From positions 186,001 to 250,000 of the forward strand of contig NZ_SJKD01000004.1 in NCBI RefSeq assembly GCF_004331485.1: 64,000 nucleotides of DNA, written 5' to 3'. How positions within the stretch are numbered: the first letter of the stretch is position 1; every line of letters starts with the position of its first letter. Of the stretch, positions 8,557-17,048 are shown piece by piece. Below the pieces are notes generated by a model. The model worked only from the letters and a program-made list of their open reading frames with translations, was not told the DNA's origin and ran no database searches. The stretch is from Kribbella capetownensis (lineage in GTDB: Bacteria; Actinomycetota; Actinomycetes; Propionibacteriales; Kribbellaceae). The position numbers were made by a program, and so were the translations under genes.

Positions 8557-9075
8557 GGCGCCGTTCAGGTCGCCCGCCTGCTCGGCGCCGGCCGGATCGT
8601 CGCCACCGGTCGCGACGACCAGCAACTCGCCGAGGTCGAGGCGCTGGGCGCGGACACGGTCATCAACACCGCGGTCTCCGACGACGAGCTCACCCAGGCG
8701 TTCATGGATGCCAAGGGCAACGGGTACGACGTGGTCGTGGACATTCTGTGGGGCCGTCCGACCGAGGTGCTGCTGCGGTCGCTGATCCCGGAGTCGTTCG
8801 CCTTCGCCCGGCCGACCCGGATCGTGCAGATCGGCGAGTCGGCCGGCACGGACGTCGTCGTACCGGCGGCGAGCCTGCGTACGTCCGGGGTCGAGTTGTA
8901 TGGCGCGGCGCGGAACCTCAGCCCGGAGACGATGGGCGAGGCCTACGGCCAGGTGGTCGAGTGGACCCTGTCCGGCGCCCTCACCTTCGCCCTCGACCGG
9001 GTGCCGCTGAGCGAGATCGAATCCGCCTGGCAACACACCGCTCGACGCGGTCGCCGACTGGTGGTCCTGCCCTAG
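8557..9075 (+). pseudogene. 3' remnant of a zinc-type alcohol dehydrogenase / quinone oxidoreductase (MDR) gene
   Basis: From GAVQVARLLGAGRIVATGRD onward the frame matches the second half of a medium-chain dehydrogenase/reductase: the Rossmann-fold nucleotide-binding region (EALGADTVINT, YDVVVDILWG) and the C-terminal tail PLSEIESAWQHT. The catalytic domain and the start of the Rossmann glycine motif are missing. The remaining ~172 codons keep normal coding character, so the loss looks recent. It joins head to head with the TetR remnant at about 8556, which is best explained by one deletion removing both 5' ends and their shared promoter. Confidence 0.75.
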
Positions 9076-9200
9076 GGTCTCCAGTTCAGGACCTTGAGGG
9101 CGTCGCGTGACTCGAGGACGACGTGGGTCCCATCGCCACCGGTGAGCTCACGGACCTGGGTGTGCGCGGAGTACGGCGTACCTGACTGATTGGACTCAGG
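9072..9200 (-). pseudogene. Possible 3' remnant of an unidentified gene
   Basis: A minus-strand frame ending at TAG 9074-9072 reads SGTPYSAHTQVREL, then TGGDGTHVVLESRDALKVLNWRP, with strong GC bias at third positions. It has no start of its own and merges into the LacI coding region upstream. It looks like the last ~40 codons of a lost gene, but the stretch is short and no family is recognised. Confidence 0.3.
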
Positions 9201-10236
9201 AGACGGAGCGGATGCGGTTGGGGGCGGCGGAGCCACGGATGATCAGGGTGGTGGCCAGCTCGACGTGGTGTGAGGCAACCTTCTCGCCGGCGGCGAGTTG
9301 GAGGGCGGTGCGGAGGGCGACGGCTCCCATGTCGCGGAGCGGCTGCTTGACGGTCGTCAGTGGCGGCGACGCGAGCCGGGCGATCTGGGTGTCGTCGAAG
9401 CCGACCACGCTCAGATCCTCGGGGACCCGCAGACCGCGGGCGCGCGCTGCTTCCAGTACGCCGAGCGCGGCCTCGTCGCTACCGGCGAAGATCGCGGACG
9501 GCCGGTCGGCCAGGTCCAGCAACGCCGCTCCGCCGGCGAGGCCGTCGTCGTACAGAAAGTCGCTGAGCCAGATGTAGTCGCGTGGCACCGGGGCGCCGAC
9601 CGCCTCCATCGCACTGCGGAATCCGCTCATCCTGGCCTGGTTGCAGCCCGAGGTCGGCGGACCGCCGACGTACGCGATCCGGCGATGGCCGAGCGACAGC
9701 AGATGCTGGGTCGCCGCCATCCCGCCGGCGAAGTTGGTCGAGCCGACGCTGGTCACGTCGGGCTGCGGGATGTTGGCCGGGTCCACGACCACGAGCGGCA
9801 GCCGGGCCCGCGACAGGGCGGCCAGGTCGGCGTCGGCCAGCTCACTGGTGATCCCGATCGCGGCGCGCCGCCCGGCCGCGATCACCTCACGGATCCACCG
9901 GGCCGCCCGTCCGGAGCTGGTCGTCTGCGGGTGCGGCGGGTGTGCGTTCAGTACGACGTCCACCCCGGCTGCCTGGCCGGCGTCGACGACACCCTGGATC
10001 ACCTCGACCGAGTACGCGTTGACGATGCCCTGGTAGAACAACTCGACGGTGTCGCGCTCGACCGTCTCCGGCCGGCGGCCGACGTACCCGTGCTTCTCCA
10101 GGATCTCCTGCACCCGGGCCCGGGTGACCGGCGAGACGTCGCTGCGCCCGTTCAGCACCTTGGAGACCGTGGCGATCGACACCCCGGCGGTGCCGGCGAC
10201 GGTGGCGAGGGTGACGCGTCCCTTCAGCCGTGACAT
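9196..10236 (-). CDS. LacI-family transcriptional regulator
   Basis: This 346-residue repressor has an N-terminal LacI helix-turn-helix (VTLATVAGTAGVSIATVSKVLNG, about residues 8-30) followed by the hinge VRRRP-like segment and a periplasmic-binding-protein-type sugar domain (IAYVGGPP, AIFAGSDEAALGVLEAARARG, VVGFDDTQIA). It lies four bases downstream of the GH3 gene on the same strand. Its probable targets are the GH3 gene and the divergent sugar ABC operon, through the palindrome at 12655-12681. The inducer is likely a di- or oligosaccharide released from plant polysaccharide. Confidence 0.9.
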   Translation of the reverse strand: MSRLKGRVTLATVAGTAGVSIATVSKVLNGRSDVSPVTRARVQEILEKHGYVGRRPETVERDTVELFYQGIVNAYSVEVIQGVVDAGQAAGVDVVLNAHPPHPQTTSSGRAARWIREVIAAGRRAAIGITSELADADLAALSRARLPLVVVDPANIPQPDVTSVGSTNFAGGMAATQHLLSLGHRRIAYVGGPPTSGCNQARMSGFRSAMEAVGAPVPRDYIWLSDFLYDDGLAGGAALLDLADRPSAIFAGSDEAALGVLEAARARGLRVPEDLSVVGFDDTQIARLASPPLTTVKQPLRDMGAVALRTALQLAAGEKVASHHVELATTLIIRGSAAPNRIRSVS

Positions 10237-10240
10237 CTCA

Positions 10241-12619
10241 TCACCCTCCTCCCGGGGCGTCGGCGGTGACCGGGGTGCGGTCGACCGGAGTGGTCAGCAT
10301 GCGCTCGTGACCCACCACCCTCACATCCCCGGTGATCCGGACGACAGCGCGACACGGCAGGTCCTGCGACGACGTGCCGAGCATCACTTCGAACTCGCCG
10401 GGCTCGACGATCCGGCGCAGATCCGGTCCGGTGTACGCCGTGCGATCCGCGTGCACACGGAAGGTTATGTCAACCGCGGCCTGGGGTTCGAGCGATATCC
10501 GCGCGAACCCGGTCAGCAGCTTCAGTGGCCGCGCGATCCGCGCCACCACGTCGTGCAGATAGAGCTGAACGACCTCGTCGCCGGCCCGGTCGCCGGTGTT
10601 GCGGACCCGCACGGTCGCGGTGAACTCACCGTCGTTCCCGATCTCGGTCGCGCTCATCCGCAGGTCACCGACCTCGAACGTCGTGTACGACCCGCCGTAC
10701 CCGAAGGGGAACAGCGGCGCGGCCTCGAGACCACTGATGCCCGCACTCTCGACACTGCCGAGGGCCGGCTGCAGGTACGTCCCCGGCTGCCCGCCCACGT
10801 GCCGCGGGATCTGCACCGGAAGCTTGCCACTCGGCACGATCCGCCCACTCAGTACGCCGGCGATCGCGGCGGCACCCTCCTGGCCGGGGATGAACGCCTG
10901 CACCAGTCCGGCGACCCGGTCCGCGATCTCACCGAGCGCATACGGACGCCCGGAGACCACCACGACGACGACCGGCTTGCCGGTGGCAAGCAACTGGTCG
11001 AGCAACTCGCCCTGGACGCCGGGCAAGCGCAGATCCTCGGCGTCACAACCTTCCCCGGAGGTGCCGTGGCCGAACAGTCCGGACAGATCACCGACGTATG
11101 CGATGCAGACATCGGCGTCTTGGGCCGCGGTGACAGCTGCTTCGAACCCGCAGCGGTCGTCTCCCATGACGTCACATCCCTTGGCAGACAGGAGTTCGAC
11201 GTCCGGGAGTTCGTTGCGGAGGGCATCGACCGGAGTGACCACCTCGACGCCGAGGCCGCGGTCCGGGTACCGCGGCAGGACGTGGTTGGGGAACGCGTAG
11301 CAACCCATCAGGGTCCGCGGATCGCCCGCGCACGGGCCGACGACGGCGATCCGCCGCAGGTCTGTTGACAGCGGCAACGACGATCCCGCATCGAGCAGGA
11401 TGACCGACCGCTCGGCGAGCTGTCGCGCGATGGCGCGGTTCTCGGCCGAGTCGAGGTCGACCGCCGCATCGCCGACCGAGCCCGCCGGGGTCCAGTCGGG
11501 ATCGAGCAGACCGAGCCGGGCCTTCTGCAACAGCAGCCGCCGGGCGGCGCGATCGATCAGTTCCTCGGACAGTTCGCCCGATTTCACCTGGTCCAGCAGG
11601 CCGGCGAAGCCGATGGTGTCCGGCAGTTCGACATCGGTGCCGGCCGTCAGCGCGACCATGCCCGCGTCGGCGTTGTCGGCGGCCACCCGATGCATCGACG
11701 CCAGGAACGGCACGGCCCAGTAGTCCGAGACCACCGTGCCGCCGAAGCCCCATTCGTTGCGGAGAACGTCGGTGAACAACCATGAGTCCGCGCCGGCCGG
11801 CAGACCGTCGATGTCGGAGTACGAGCTCATCACCGATCCGGCGCCGGCCGTCGCGATCGCGGTCTCGAACGTCGGCAGGATGATGTCGAGCAACTCCCGC
11901 CGTCCCATCGACACCGGCCCGTGGTTGCGGCCGGCGCGGGACGCGGAGTACCCGGCGAAGTGCTTCAGCGTCGCCAGCACGCCCGCGCTCTGCAGCCCGC
12001 GCGCGTATGCCGACCCGAGCATCGCGACCAGATACGGATCCTCGCCGATCGTCTCCTCGACCCGTCCCCACCGATAGTCGCGGACCACGTCCAGCACCGG
12101 CGACAACCCCTGATGAACGCCGACCGCGGCCATGTCCCGCCCGATCGCGGCCGCCATCCGCTCGACCAGGTCTGGGTCGAACGTCGCACCCCAGGCGATC
12201 GACGCCGGGTAGACGGTCGCGCCGTACGTCGTGAATCCGGTCAGGCACTCCTCATGCACGAGCGCGGGGATCCCGAGCCGGGAGCTCTCGAGCACGACCT
12301 CGTGCTGCCGGATCAGTTCGGCCACGCCCTGCTCGACCGACTGCGGGACGCTGCCCCAGACCCGGGTGAGGTGACCGAGGCCGTCCCGGCTCGCCTCGGC
12401 CAGGGATGGCGCGGCGTCGGTGGCGAAGACGTCCTCCATCGGCGCGACGTTGATGGTCTCGTCCGCGGGCAGCTCGGCGTCGGCCATGTCGTTGCCCACC
12501 CAGCGGCTGCCGAGCTGCGCGATCTTCTCCCGCAGCGTCATCGCCTGCAGCAGCAGTTCGACCCGCTTGTCGGCCGGCAGTCCCGGGTCCCGCCACGGCT
12601 GGTCGCTCGAGCTGGACAA
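10241..12619 (-). CDS. Glycoside hydrolase family 3 beta-glycosidase
   Basis: The 792-residue enzyme has the GH3 N-terminal barrel (IPALVHEECLTGFTTYGATVYP; LKHFAGYSASRAGRNHGPV), the C-terminal alpha/beta sandwich and a fibronectin III-like end. The nucleophile is D299 in VVSDYWAV. The HEE segment and overall pattern resemble beta-xylosidase/beta-glucosidase members. TTG 12619 is chosen because GGGAG lies six bases upstream; the reading from 12703 would start inside the operator region. No signal peptide is seen, so it should cleave imported oligosaccharides in the cytoplasm, in line with the divergent importer. Confidence 0.85.
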   Translation of the reverse strand: MSSSSDQPWRDPGLPADKRVELLLQAMTLREKIAQLGSRWVGNDMADAELPADETINVAPMEDVFATDAAPSLAEASRDGLGHLTRVWGSVPQSVEQGVAELIRQHEVVLESSRLGIPALVHEECLTGFTTYGATVYPASIAWGATFDPDLVERMAAAIGRDMAAVGVHQGLSPVLDVVRDYRWGRVEETIGEDPYLVAMLGSAYARGLQSAGVLATLKHFAGYSASRAGRNHGPVSMGRRELLDIILPTFETAIATAGAGSVMSSYSDIDGLPAGADSWLFTDVLRNEWGFGGTVVSDYWAVPFLASMHRVAADNADAGMVALTAGTDVELPDTIGFAGLLDQVKSGELSEELIDRAARRLLLQKARLGLLDPDWTPAGSVGDAAVDLDSAENRAIARQLAERSVILLDAGSSLPLSTDLRRIAVVGPCAGDPRTLMGCYAFPNHVLPRYPDRGLGVEVVTPVDALRNELPDVELLSAKGCDVMGDDRCGFEAAVTAAQDADVCIAYVGDLSGLFGHGTSGEGCDAEDLRLPGVQGELLDQLLATGKPVVVVVVSGRPYALGEIADRVAGLVQAFIPGQEGAAAIAGVLSGRIVPSGKLPVQIPRHVGGQPGTYLQPALGSVESAGISGLEAAPLFPFGYGGSYTTFEVGDLRMSATEIGNDGEFTATVRVRNTGDRAGDEVVQLYLHDVVARIARPLKLLTGFARISLEPQAAVDITFRVHADRTAYTGPDLRRIVEPGEFEVMLGTSSQDLPCRAVVRITGDVRVVGHERMLTTPVDRTPVTADAPGGG

Positions 12620-12654
12620 GAAATTCTCCCTAAATCGGCGCCGTTGGTTGTGAC

Positions 12655-12681
12655 AAACTATCGAAAAAGTTTCGATAGTTT
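12655..12681. promoter_or_regulatory. Perfect 12-bp inverted repeat, LacI-type operator candidate
   Basis: The arms AAACTATCGAAA and TTTCGATAGTTT flank a 3-nt centre in the gap between the GH3 gene and the divergent ABC operon. CGAAA/TTTCG half-sites are typical for actinobacterial LacI sugar repressors. The LacI gene at 9196-10236 is the obvious partner. The rest of the 256-bp gap is AT-richer than average and probably holds both promoters; no clear -10/-35 pair was assigned. Confidence 0.7.
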
Positions 12682-12875
12682 CAGCGATCTTCGCCGTCGT
12701 CACAAAGTCTGGGAATCACCCGTGTGACCAGGCGATTCCGTGACCTCACTGTGACCGCAAAGAGCCGGTAGTTCAAGTCTTGACAGCGACATGTTCGAAA
12801 TCTACGTTACGAAACATCTTTTAATTGTCCGGTGCTTCCGCGACCGGCGGAGCAGCATGGAGTACGGAGATCACA

Positions 12876-14231
12876 GTGGATCCCATGGCGACATCTCGGC
12901 GTACGTTCCTCGGCCTGGTCGGCGGGGGCGCACTGGCGGCCGGCCTCGCGGCCTGCGGTAGCTCCGGCCCGAAGACCACACCCGGTTCGACCACTGGTGC
13001 GGCCGCCGGCACCGGTACGACGTACTGGTACCTCACCGGCCAGCCGCAGGAGGCGATCCGGGACGCGCAGGTCAAGCGGTTCAACGACGCGAACTCGGGC
13101 AGTCAGATCAAGACCACCAAGTTCCAGAACGACGCGTTCAAGGCGAAGATCAAGACCGCAATCGGTGCCGGCCAGGGGCCGACGCTGATCTGGGGCTGGG
13201 GCGGTGGCGGCCTGAAGGCCTACGTCGAGGCCGGCCAGGTCGAGGACCTGACCGACTGGTTCAACCAGCAGACCGACCTGAAGAACTCGATCTTCCCGTC
13301 CGCCTTCACAGCAGCGACAGTCAACGGCAAGCTCTACGCGGTGCCTGGTGAGACCGTGACGCCGATCGTGCTGTTCTACGACAAGCGCTCGTTCGAGAAG
13401 ATCGGTGCCGAGCCGCCGCAGTCGTGGGGCGACATCATGGACCTGGTGCCGAAGTTCAACGACAAGGGCATCGCGCCGTTCTCACTCGGCGGCCAGTCGC
13501 GCTGGACCAACATGATGTGGCTGGAGTTTCTGTTCGACCGGATCGGCGGCAGCGAGGTCTTCCAGAACATCTACGACGGCAAGAAGGACGGCTGGTCCGA
13601 CCCGTCCGCGCTCAAGGCGCTCGACGAGATGCAGAAGCTGATCAAGGCGAACGGCTTCATCAAGGGCTTCTCCTCGATCACCGCCGACTCCAACGCCGAC
13701 CAGGCGCTGCTGTACACCGGCAAGGCAGCGATGATGCTGCACGGCGCGTGGACCTACGGCAACATGAAGTCGGCCGGTAAGGACTTCGTCACCGGGGGAC
13801 ACCTCGGGTACATGAACTTCCCGCCGGTCGACGGCGGCAAGGGCGACCCCACCGACACCGTGGGCAACCCGGGTCAGTACATGTCGATCTCCTCCAAGGC
13901 GAGCCAGGCCGACAAGGACAACGCGAAGAAGTTCATCGCGAACAACACTCTCGACGACGCCACGGTGGATGCCTGGGTGAAGTCGGGCAACATCCCGGTC
14001 GTGAAGAGCGCGAAGGACAAGCTCTCGTCGATCACGGACAAGAACGACTCCGAGTGGCTGAACTTCGTCTACGACACCGCGGCGAACGCGAAGAACTTCG
14101 CCCAGTCCTGGGACCAGGCACTCAGCCCGACCGCGGCCGAGACGCTGCTCGACAACATCGCCAAGCTCTTCCAGCTGTCGATCTCCCCGCAGCAGTTCGC
14201 CGACAACATGAACGCGGTGATCGGACAGTGA
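12876..14231 (+). CDS. Sugar ABC transporter substrate-binding lipoprotein
   Basis: The 451-residue protein begins with a twin-arginine-like SRRTFLGLVGGG stretch and a lipobox ending in LAAC, so it should be exported and lipid-anchored outside. The mature part has the features of family 1 solute-binding proteins (MalE/UgpB type), including TYGNMKSAGKDFVTGG. GTG 12876 is preferred because GGAG lies six bases upstream; ATG 12885 is an alternative. It is the first gene of a three-gene importer operon and overlaps the next gene by 4 bases. Confidence 0.88.
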   Translation: MDPMATSRRTFLGLVGGGALAAGLAACGSSGPKTTPGSTTGAAAGTGTTYWYLTGQPQEAIRDAQVKRFNDANSGSQIKTTKFQNDAFKAKIKTAIGAGQGPTLIWGWGGGGLKAYVEAGQVEDLTDWFNQQTDLKNSIFPSAFTAATVNGKLYAVPGETVTPIVLFYDKRSFEKIGAEPPQSWGDIMDLVPKFNDKGIAPFSLGGQSRWTNMMWLEFLFDRIGGSEVFQNIYDGKKDGWSDPSALKALDEMQKLIKANGFIKGFSSITADSNADQALLYTGKAAMMLHGAWTYGNMKSAGKDFVTGGHLGYMNFPPVDGGKGDPTDTVGNPGQYMSISSKASQADKDNAKKFIANNTLDDATVDAWVKSGNIPVVKSAKDKLSSITDKNDSEWLNFVYDTAANAKNFAQSWDQALSPTAAETLLDNIAKLFQLSISPQQFADNMNAVIGQ

Positions 14232-15157
14232 CTCTGACCGCTCCGCCTGCCGTCTCGGCCGGCGCTCGTCAAGCTCCGTCCGGTGCCGTCGGGCGGAGCG
14301 GTCGGGTCAGCTGGATGGTCCTGCCCGCACTGGTGATGTTCGTCGTCTTCGGTGTCGTCCCGCTGGTCGGCGTACTCGCCCTCAGCTTCACCGAGTGGGA
14401 CGGCCTCGGCCCGATCCATCCGGCCGGGCTGTCCAACTGGCGGTCCGTGCTCTCCGATCCCACGCTGCTGCACAGCATCCTGGTGACCTTCGAGATCATG
14501 ATCCTGTCCTGGGCGGTGCAGACTCCGATCAGCCTGCTGCTCGGAACCTTCCTGGCCGGACGCCAGCGGTACCGCGCGTTTCTGGCCGTCCTCTACTTCA
14601 TTCCGCTGCTGCTCAGCTCGGCCGCGATCGCCATCACCTACAAGGCTTTGCTCGACCCGAACTTCGGTCTGGGCCCGGGACTGCACCTCGACTTTCTGAC
14701 CCAGGACTGGCTCGGCCAGAGCAACCTGGCGGTCGGGGTGGTCGTCTTCATCGTCTCCTGGCAGTTCATCCCGTTCCACTCGCTGATCTACCAAGGCGGG
14801 GTCCGGCAGATCCCGACCACGATGTACGAGGCCGCGTCGATCGACGGGGCCGGCCGGGTCCGGCAGTTCTTCAGCATCACCGTGCCGCAGCTGAAGTACA
14901 CGATCATCACGTCGTCCACCCTGATGGTGGTCGGGTCGCTGACGTTCTTCGACCTGATCTTCGTGCTGACCGCGGGCGGTCCCGGCGACGCGACTCGCGT
15001 CCTCGCCCTCGACATGTACAAGCGCGGATTCATGTCCAACCAGATGGGCCCGGCCAGCGTGATCGCCGTCTTCCTCGTGTTGCTCGGCCTGGCCCTGGCC
15101 CTGTTGCTGCGCCGGCTCGGCGGCAGTACGACCGCCAGCCAGCAGGAAGGTGCGTGA
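14228..15157 (+). CDS. Sugar ABC transporter permease (MalF/UgpA type)
   Basis: A 309-residue inner-membrane protein with six predicted membrane helices and the EAA loop EAASIDGAGRVRQFFSITVP that contacts the ATPase. Its GTG start overlaps the stop of the binding-protein gene (GTGA), showing translational coupling. A low-complexity tail follows the last helix. With the binding protein and the second permease it forms the translocation pathway. No ATPase gene is nearby, so a shared MsiK-like ATPase encoded elsewhere is likely, as is usual for this family in actinobacteria. Confidence 0.88.
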   Translation: MTLTAPPAVSAGARQAPSGAVGRSGRVSWMVLPALVMFVVFGVVPLVGVLALSFTEWDGLGPIHPAGLSNWRSVLSDPTLLHSILVTFEIMILSWAVQTPISLLLGTFLAGRQRYRAFLAVLYFIPLLLSSAAIAITYKALLDPNFGLGPGLHLDFLTQDWLGQSNLAVGVVVFIVSWQFIPFHSLIYQGGVRQIPTTMYEAASIDGAGRVRQFFSITVPQLKYTIITSSTLMVVGSLTFFDLIFVLTAGGPGDATRVLALDMYKRGFMSNQMGPASVIAVFLVLLGLALALLLRRLGGSTTASQQEGA

Positions 15158-15158
15158 C

Positions 15159-16061
15159 ATGGCATCCGGCACGACAACGGCCACGAGAAGCACGAGTACG
15201 GCGACCCGGCCCGCGCGCGGCGGACCCGTCCGCGCGCACAAGCTGCTCCAGCTGAACTGGTTCGGCGGCGCGGCGGGCTGGGTGTGGCTGGGGATCGTGC
15301 TGATCCCGCTGTACTGGATCGTCGTCACCAGCTTCAAGGACCAGGGCGACTACTTCACCCAGAACCCGTTCGCGCTGCCGACCGCCCCGACGGCAGAGAA
15401 CTACAGACTGGTGATCGAGTCCGACTTCCCGCGGTACTTCGCCAACAGCGTGATCGTCACGGCCGGCACGATCATCCCGGCGGTCGCGATCTCGTTCATG
15501 GCGGCGTACGCGATCATCCGCGGTGCCGGCAGCCGCTTCCTTGCCGGGGTCAACGGTCTGTTCCTGATGGGGCTGGCGATCCCGCTGCAGGCCACCATCA
15601 TCCCGGTCTACCTGCTGATCATCCGGATGCATCTCTACGACAGCCTGCTGGCACTCATCCTGCCGTCGGTCGCGTTCTCGATCCCGCTGTCGGTACTGGT
15701 GCTGACGAACTTCATCCGCGACGTACCGAAGGAACTCTTCGAGTCGATGCGCGTCGACGGGGCGACCGAGTGGGACATGTTGCGCAAGCTCGCGCTGCCG
15801 CTGACCCGGCCCGCACTCGTCACGGTCAGCATCTACAACGGCCTCGCCGTCTGGAACGGCTTCCTGCTGCCGCTGATCCTGACCCAGAGCCCCGACAAGC
15901 GGACCCTGCCACTGGCGTTGTGGACCTTCCAAGGCCAGTACAGCGTGAACGTCCCTGCTGTCCTGGCGTCGGTCGTGCTGACCACGCTGCCGATCGTCCT
16001 GCTCTACGCCATCGGCCGCCGCCAACTCCTCAGCGGCCTGACCGCCGGCTTCAGCCGCTAA
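15159..16061 (+). CDS. Sugar ABC transporter permease (MalG/UgpE type)
   Basis: A 300-residue membrane protein with a charged N-terminal arm, about six membrane helices and the EAA loop ESMRVDGATEWDMLRKLALP. It starts one base after the upstream permease stop, behind AGGAAGG. It is the second half of the sugar channel and the last gene of the operon. It meets the DoxX gene tail to tail with no gap. Confidence 0.88.
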   Translation: MASGTTTATRSTSTATRPARGGPVRAHKLLQLNWFGGAAGWVWLGIVLIPLYWIVVTSFKDQGDYFTQNPFALPTAPTAENYRLVIESDFPRYFANSVIVTAGTIIPAVAISFMAAYAIIRGAGSRFLAGVNGLFLMGLAIPLQATIIPVYLLIIRMHLYDSLLALILPSVAFSIPLSVLVLTNFIRDVPKELFESMRVDGATEWDMLRKLALPLTRPALVTVSIYNGLAVWNGFLLPLILTQSPDKRTLPLALWTFQGQYSVNVPAVLASVVLTTLPIVLLYAIGRRQLLSGLTAGFSR

Positions 16062-16418
16062 CTACAACCTTCTGCTGCCGGGTCTGATGGCCCACGACGC
16101 GAGCGCCAGTACGGCGAACGTGGCAGGGGCGATCATCCCGGCGTACTGATGGTCGGCGGCGTTCGACGCGGCTGCCCCGGTCATGTTGATCAGTACGCCG
16201 GCGTACGCCCACTCCTTCAGCTTCGGCAGGCGGGGCGCAAGCAGCACCACCGCGGCCGCCACCTTCGCGACGCCGAGGATGGTGGCCAGGTAGCTCGGAT
16301 ACCCGAGGTCGATCATCATCGGGTAGAACGGCGGCAGCCGCAGCAGATCCATCGTGCCGCCGACGGCACACTCGCCCACCACGATCGTGGTCACTGCCCA
16401 GTACGTCCCGGTCTTCAT
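16062..16418 (-). CDS. DoxX-family membrane protein
   Basis: A 118-residue protein with four membrane helices. The first ends in GGTMDLLRLPPFYPMM, followed by LGYPSYLATILGVAKVAAAVVLLAP, the DoxX-like pattern. Members act in membrane redox or oxidative stress, but no reaction is established for this subgroup. It is divergent from a TetR gene and shares the promoter region with repeated CTATCGGTACG sequences, so that TetR probably represses it. Confidence 0.75.
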   Translation of the reverse strand: MKTGTYWAVTTIVVGECAVGGTMDLLRLPPFYPMMIDLGYPSYLATILGVAKVAAAVVLLAPRLPKLKEWAYAGVLINMTGAAASNAADHQYAGMIAPATFAVLALASWAIRPGSRRL

Positions 16419-16431
16419 CCTGACTCACCTG

Positions 16432-16472
16432 CTATCGGTACGGACCCGTACTCTTATCTATCGGTACGATAG
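16432..16472. promoter_or_regulatory. Repeated CTATCGGTACG motif in doxX-tetR intergenic region
   Basis: CTATCGGTACG occurs at 16432-16442 and again at 16458-16468; the second copy extends to the near-perfect palindrome CTATCGGTACGATAG (16458-16472). The sites lie between divergent doxX and tetR genes, the usual place for TetR operators. Confidence 0.55.
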
Positions 16473-16493
16473 CGTTTCGATGGAGGCGGATCA

Positions 16494-17048
16494 ATGGCAG
16501 CGGTCTCGCGCGGTGACGGGGCACGGCAGCGAATGCTCGCGGCTGCGCTGGAGGTTCTGGACGAGGCAGGGCTGGCCGGCTTCACGATGGAGGCGGTCGC
16601 CCGGCGTGCCGGCGCGAGCAAGGCGACGCTCTACCGGCGCTGGCCGACCACGGGTGCCCTGTTGATCGACGCGATGGACGCGACCTTCCGGCCGTTCCCG
16701 GTGCCGGACACCGGGAAGGTGGAATCAGATGTGGCCGCGATCCTGAACGCGTTCGTGCAATTGATGGAGCACACGCCGTTCCCGCGGTTGCTGGCCGCCT
16801 TCATCGACGCGGCCGAGCGCGACCCCGCCCTGTCCCGCCTCCACACCGACCTGACCGACCGCCGCCGCGACCCTCTCCTCGCCGTCCTCGAACGCGCTCG
16901 CAACCGCGGCGAGCTTCCCGAGGACACCGATCCCGAGCTCACCACAGACCTACTCACCAGCCCGTTCTTCTACCGCCGCTTCGTAGCCCACCGCCCCATC
17001 CCATCCACGATGGTCGACGAGGTCGTCAGCCGCGTCCTGGCACGCTGA
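16494..17048 (+). CDS. TetR-family transcriptional regulator
   Basis: This 184-residue regulator has a standard N-terminal DNA-binding domain (RQRMLAAALEVLDEAGLAGFTMEAVARRAGASKATLYRRW) and a variable ligand-binding C-terminus. ATG 16494 follows GGAGG. It is divergent from the DoxX gene and probably controls it and itself through the CTATCGGTACG repeats. Its 3' end overlaps the end of the convergent STAND gene by 23 bases. The ligand is unknown. Confidence 0.85.
   Translation: MAAVSRGDGARQRMLAAALEVLDEAGLAGFTMEAVARRAGASKATLYRRWPTTGALLIDAMDATFRPFPVPDTGKVESDVAAILNAFVQLMEHTPFPRLLAAFIDAAERDPALSRLHTDLTDRRRDPLLAVLERARNRGELPEDTDPELTTDLLTSPFFYRRFVAHRPIPSTMVDEVVSRVLAR

Noticed and set aside
12811..12837. 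A second, imperfect CGAAA-containing repeat near the ABC operon start
   Set aside because: Arms around GTTCGAAA and ACGAAAC match poorly and spacing differs from the strong operator at 12655-12681.
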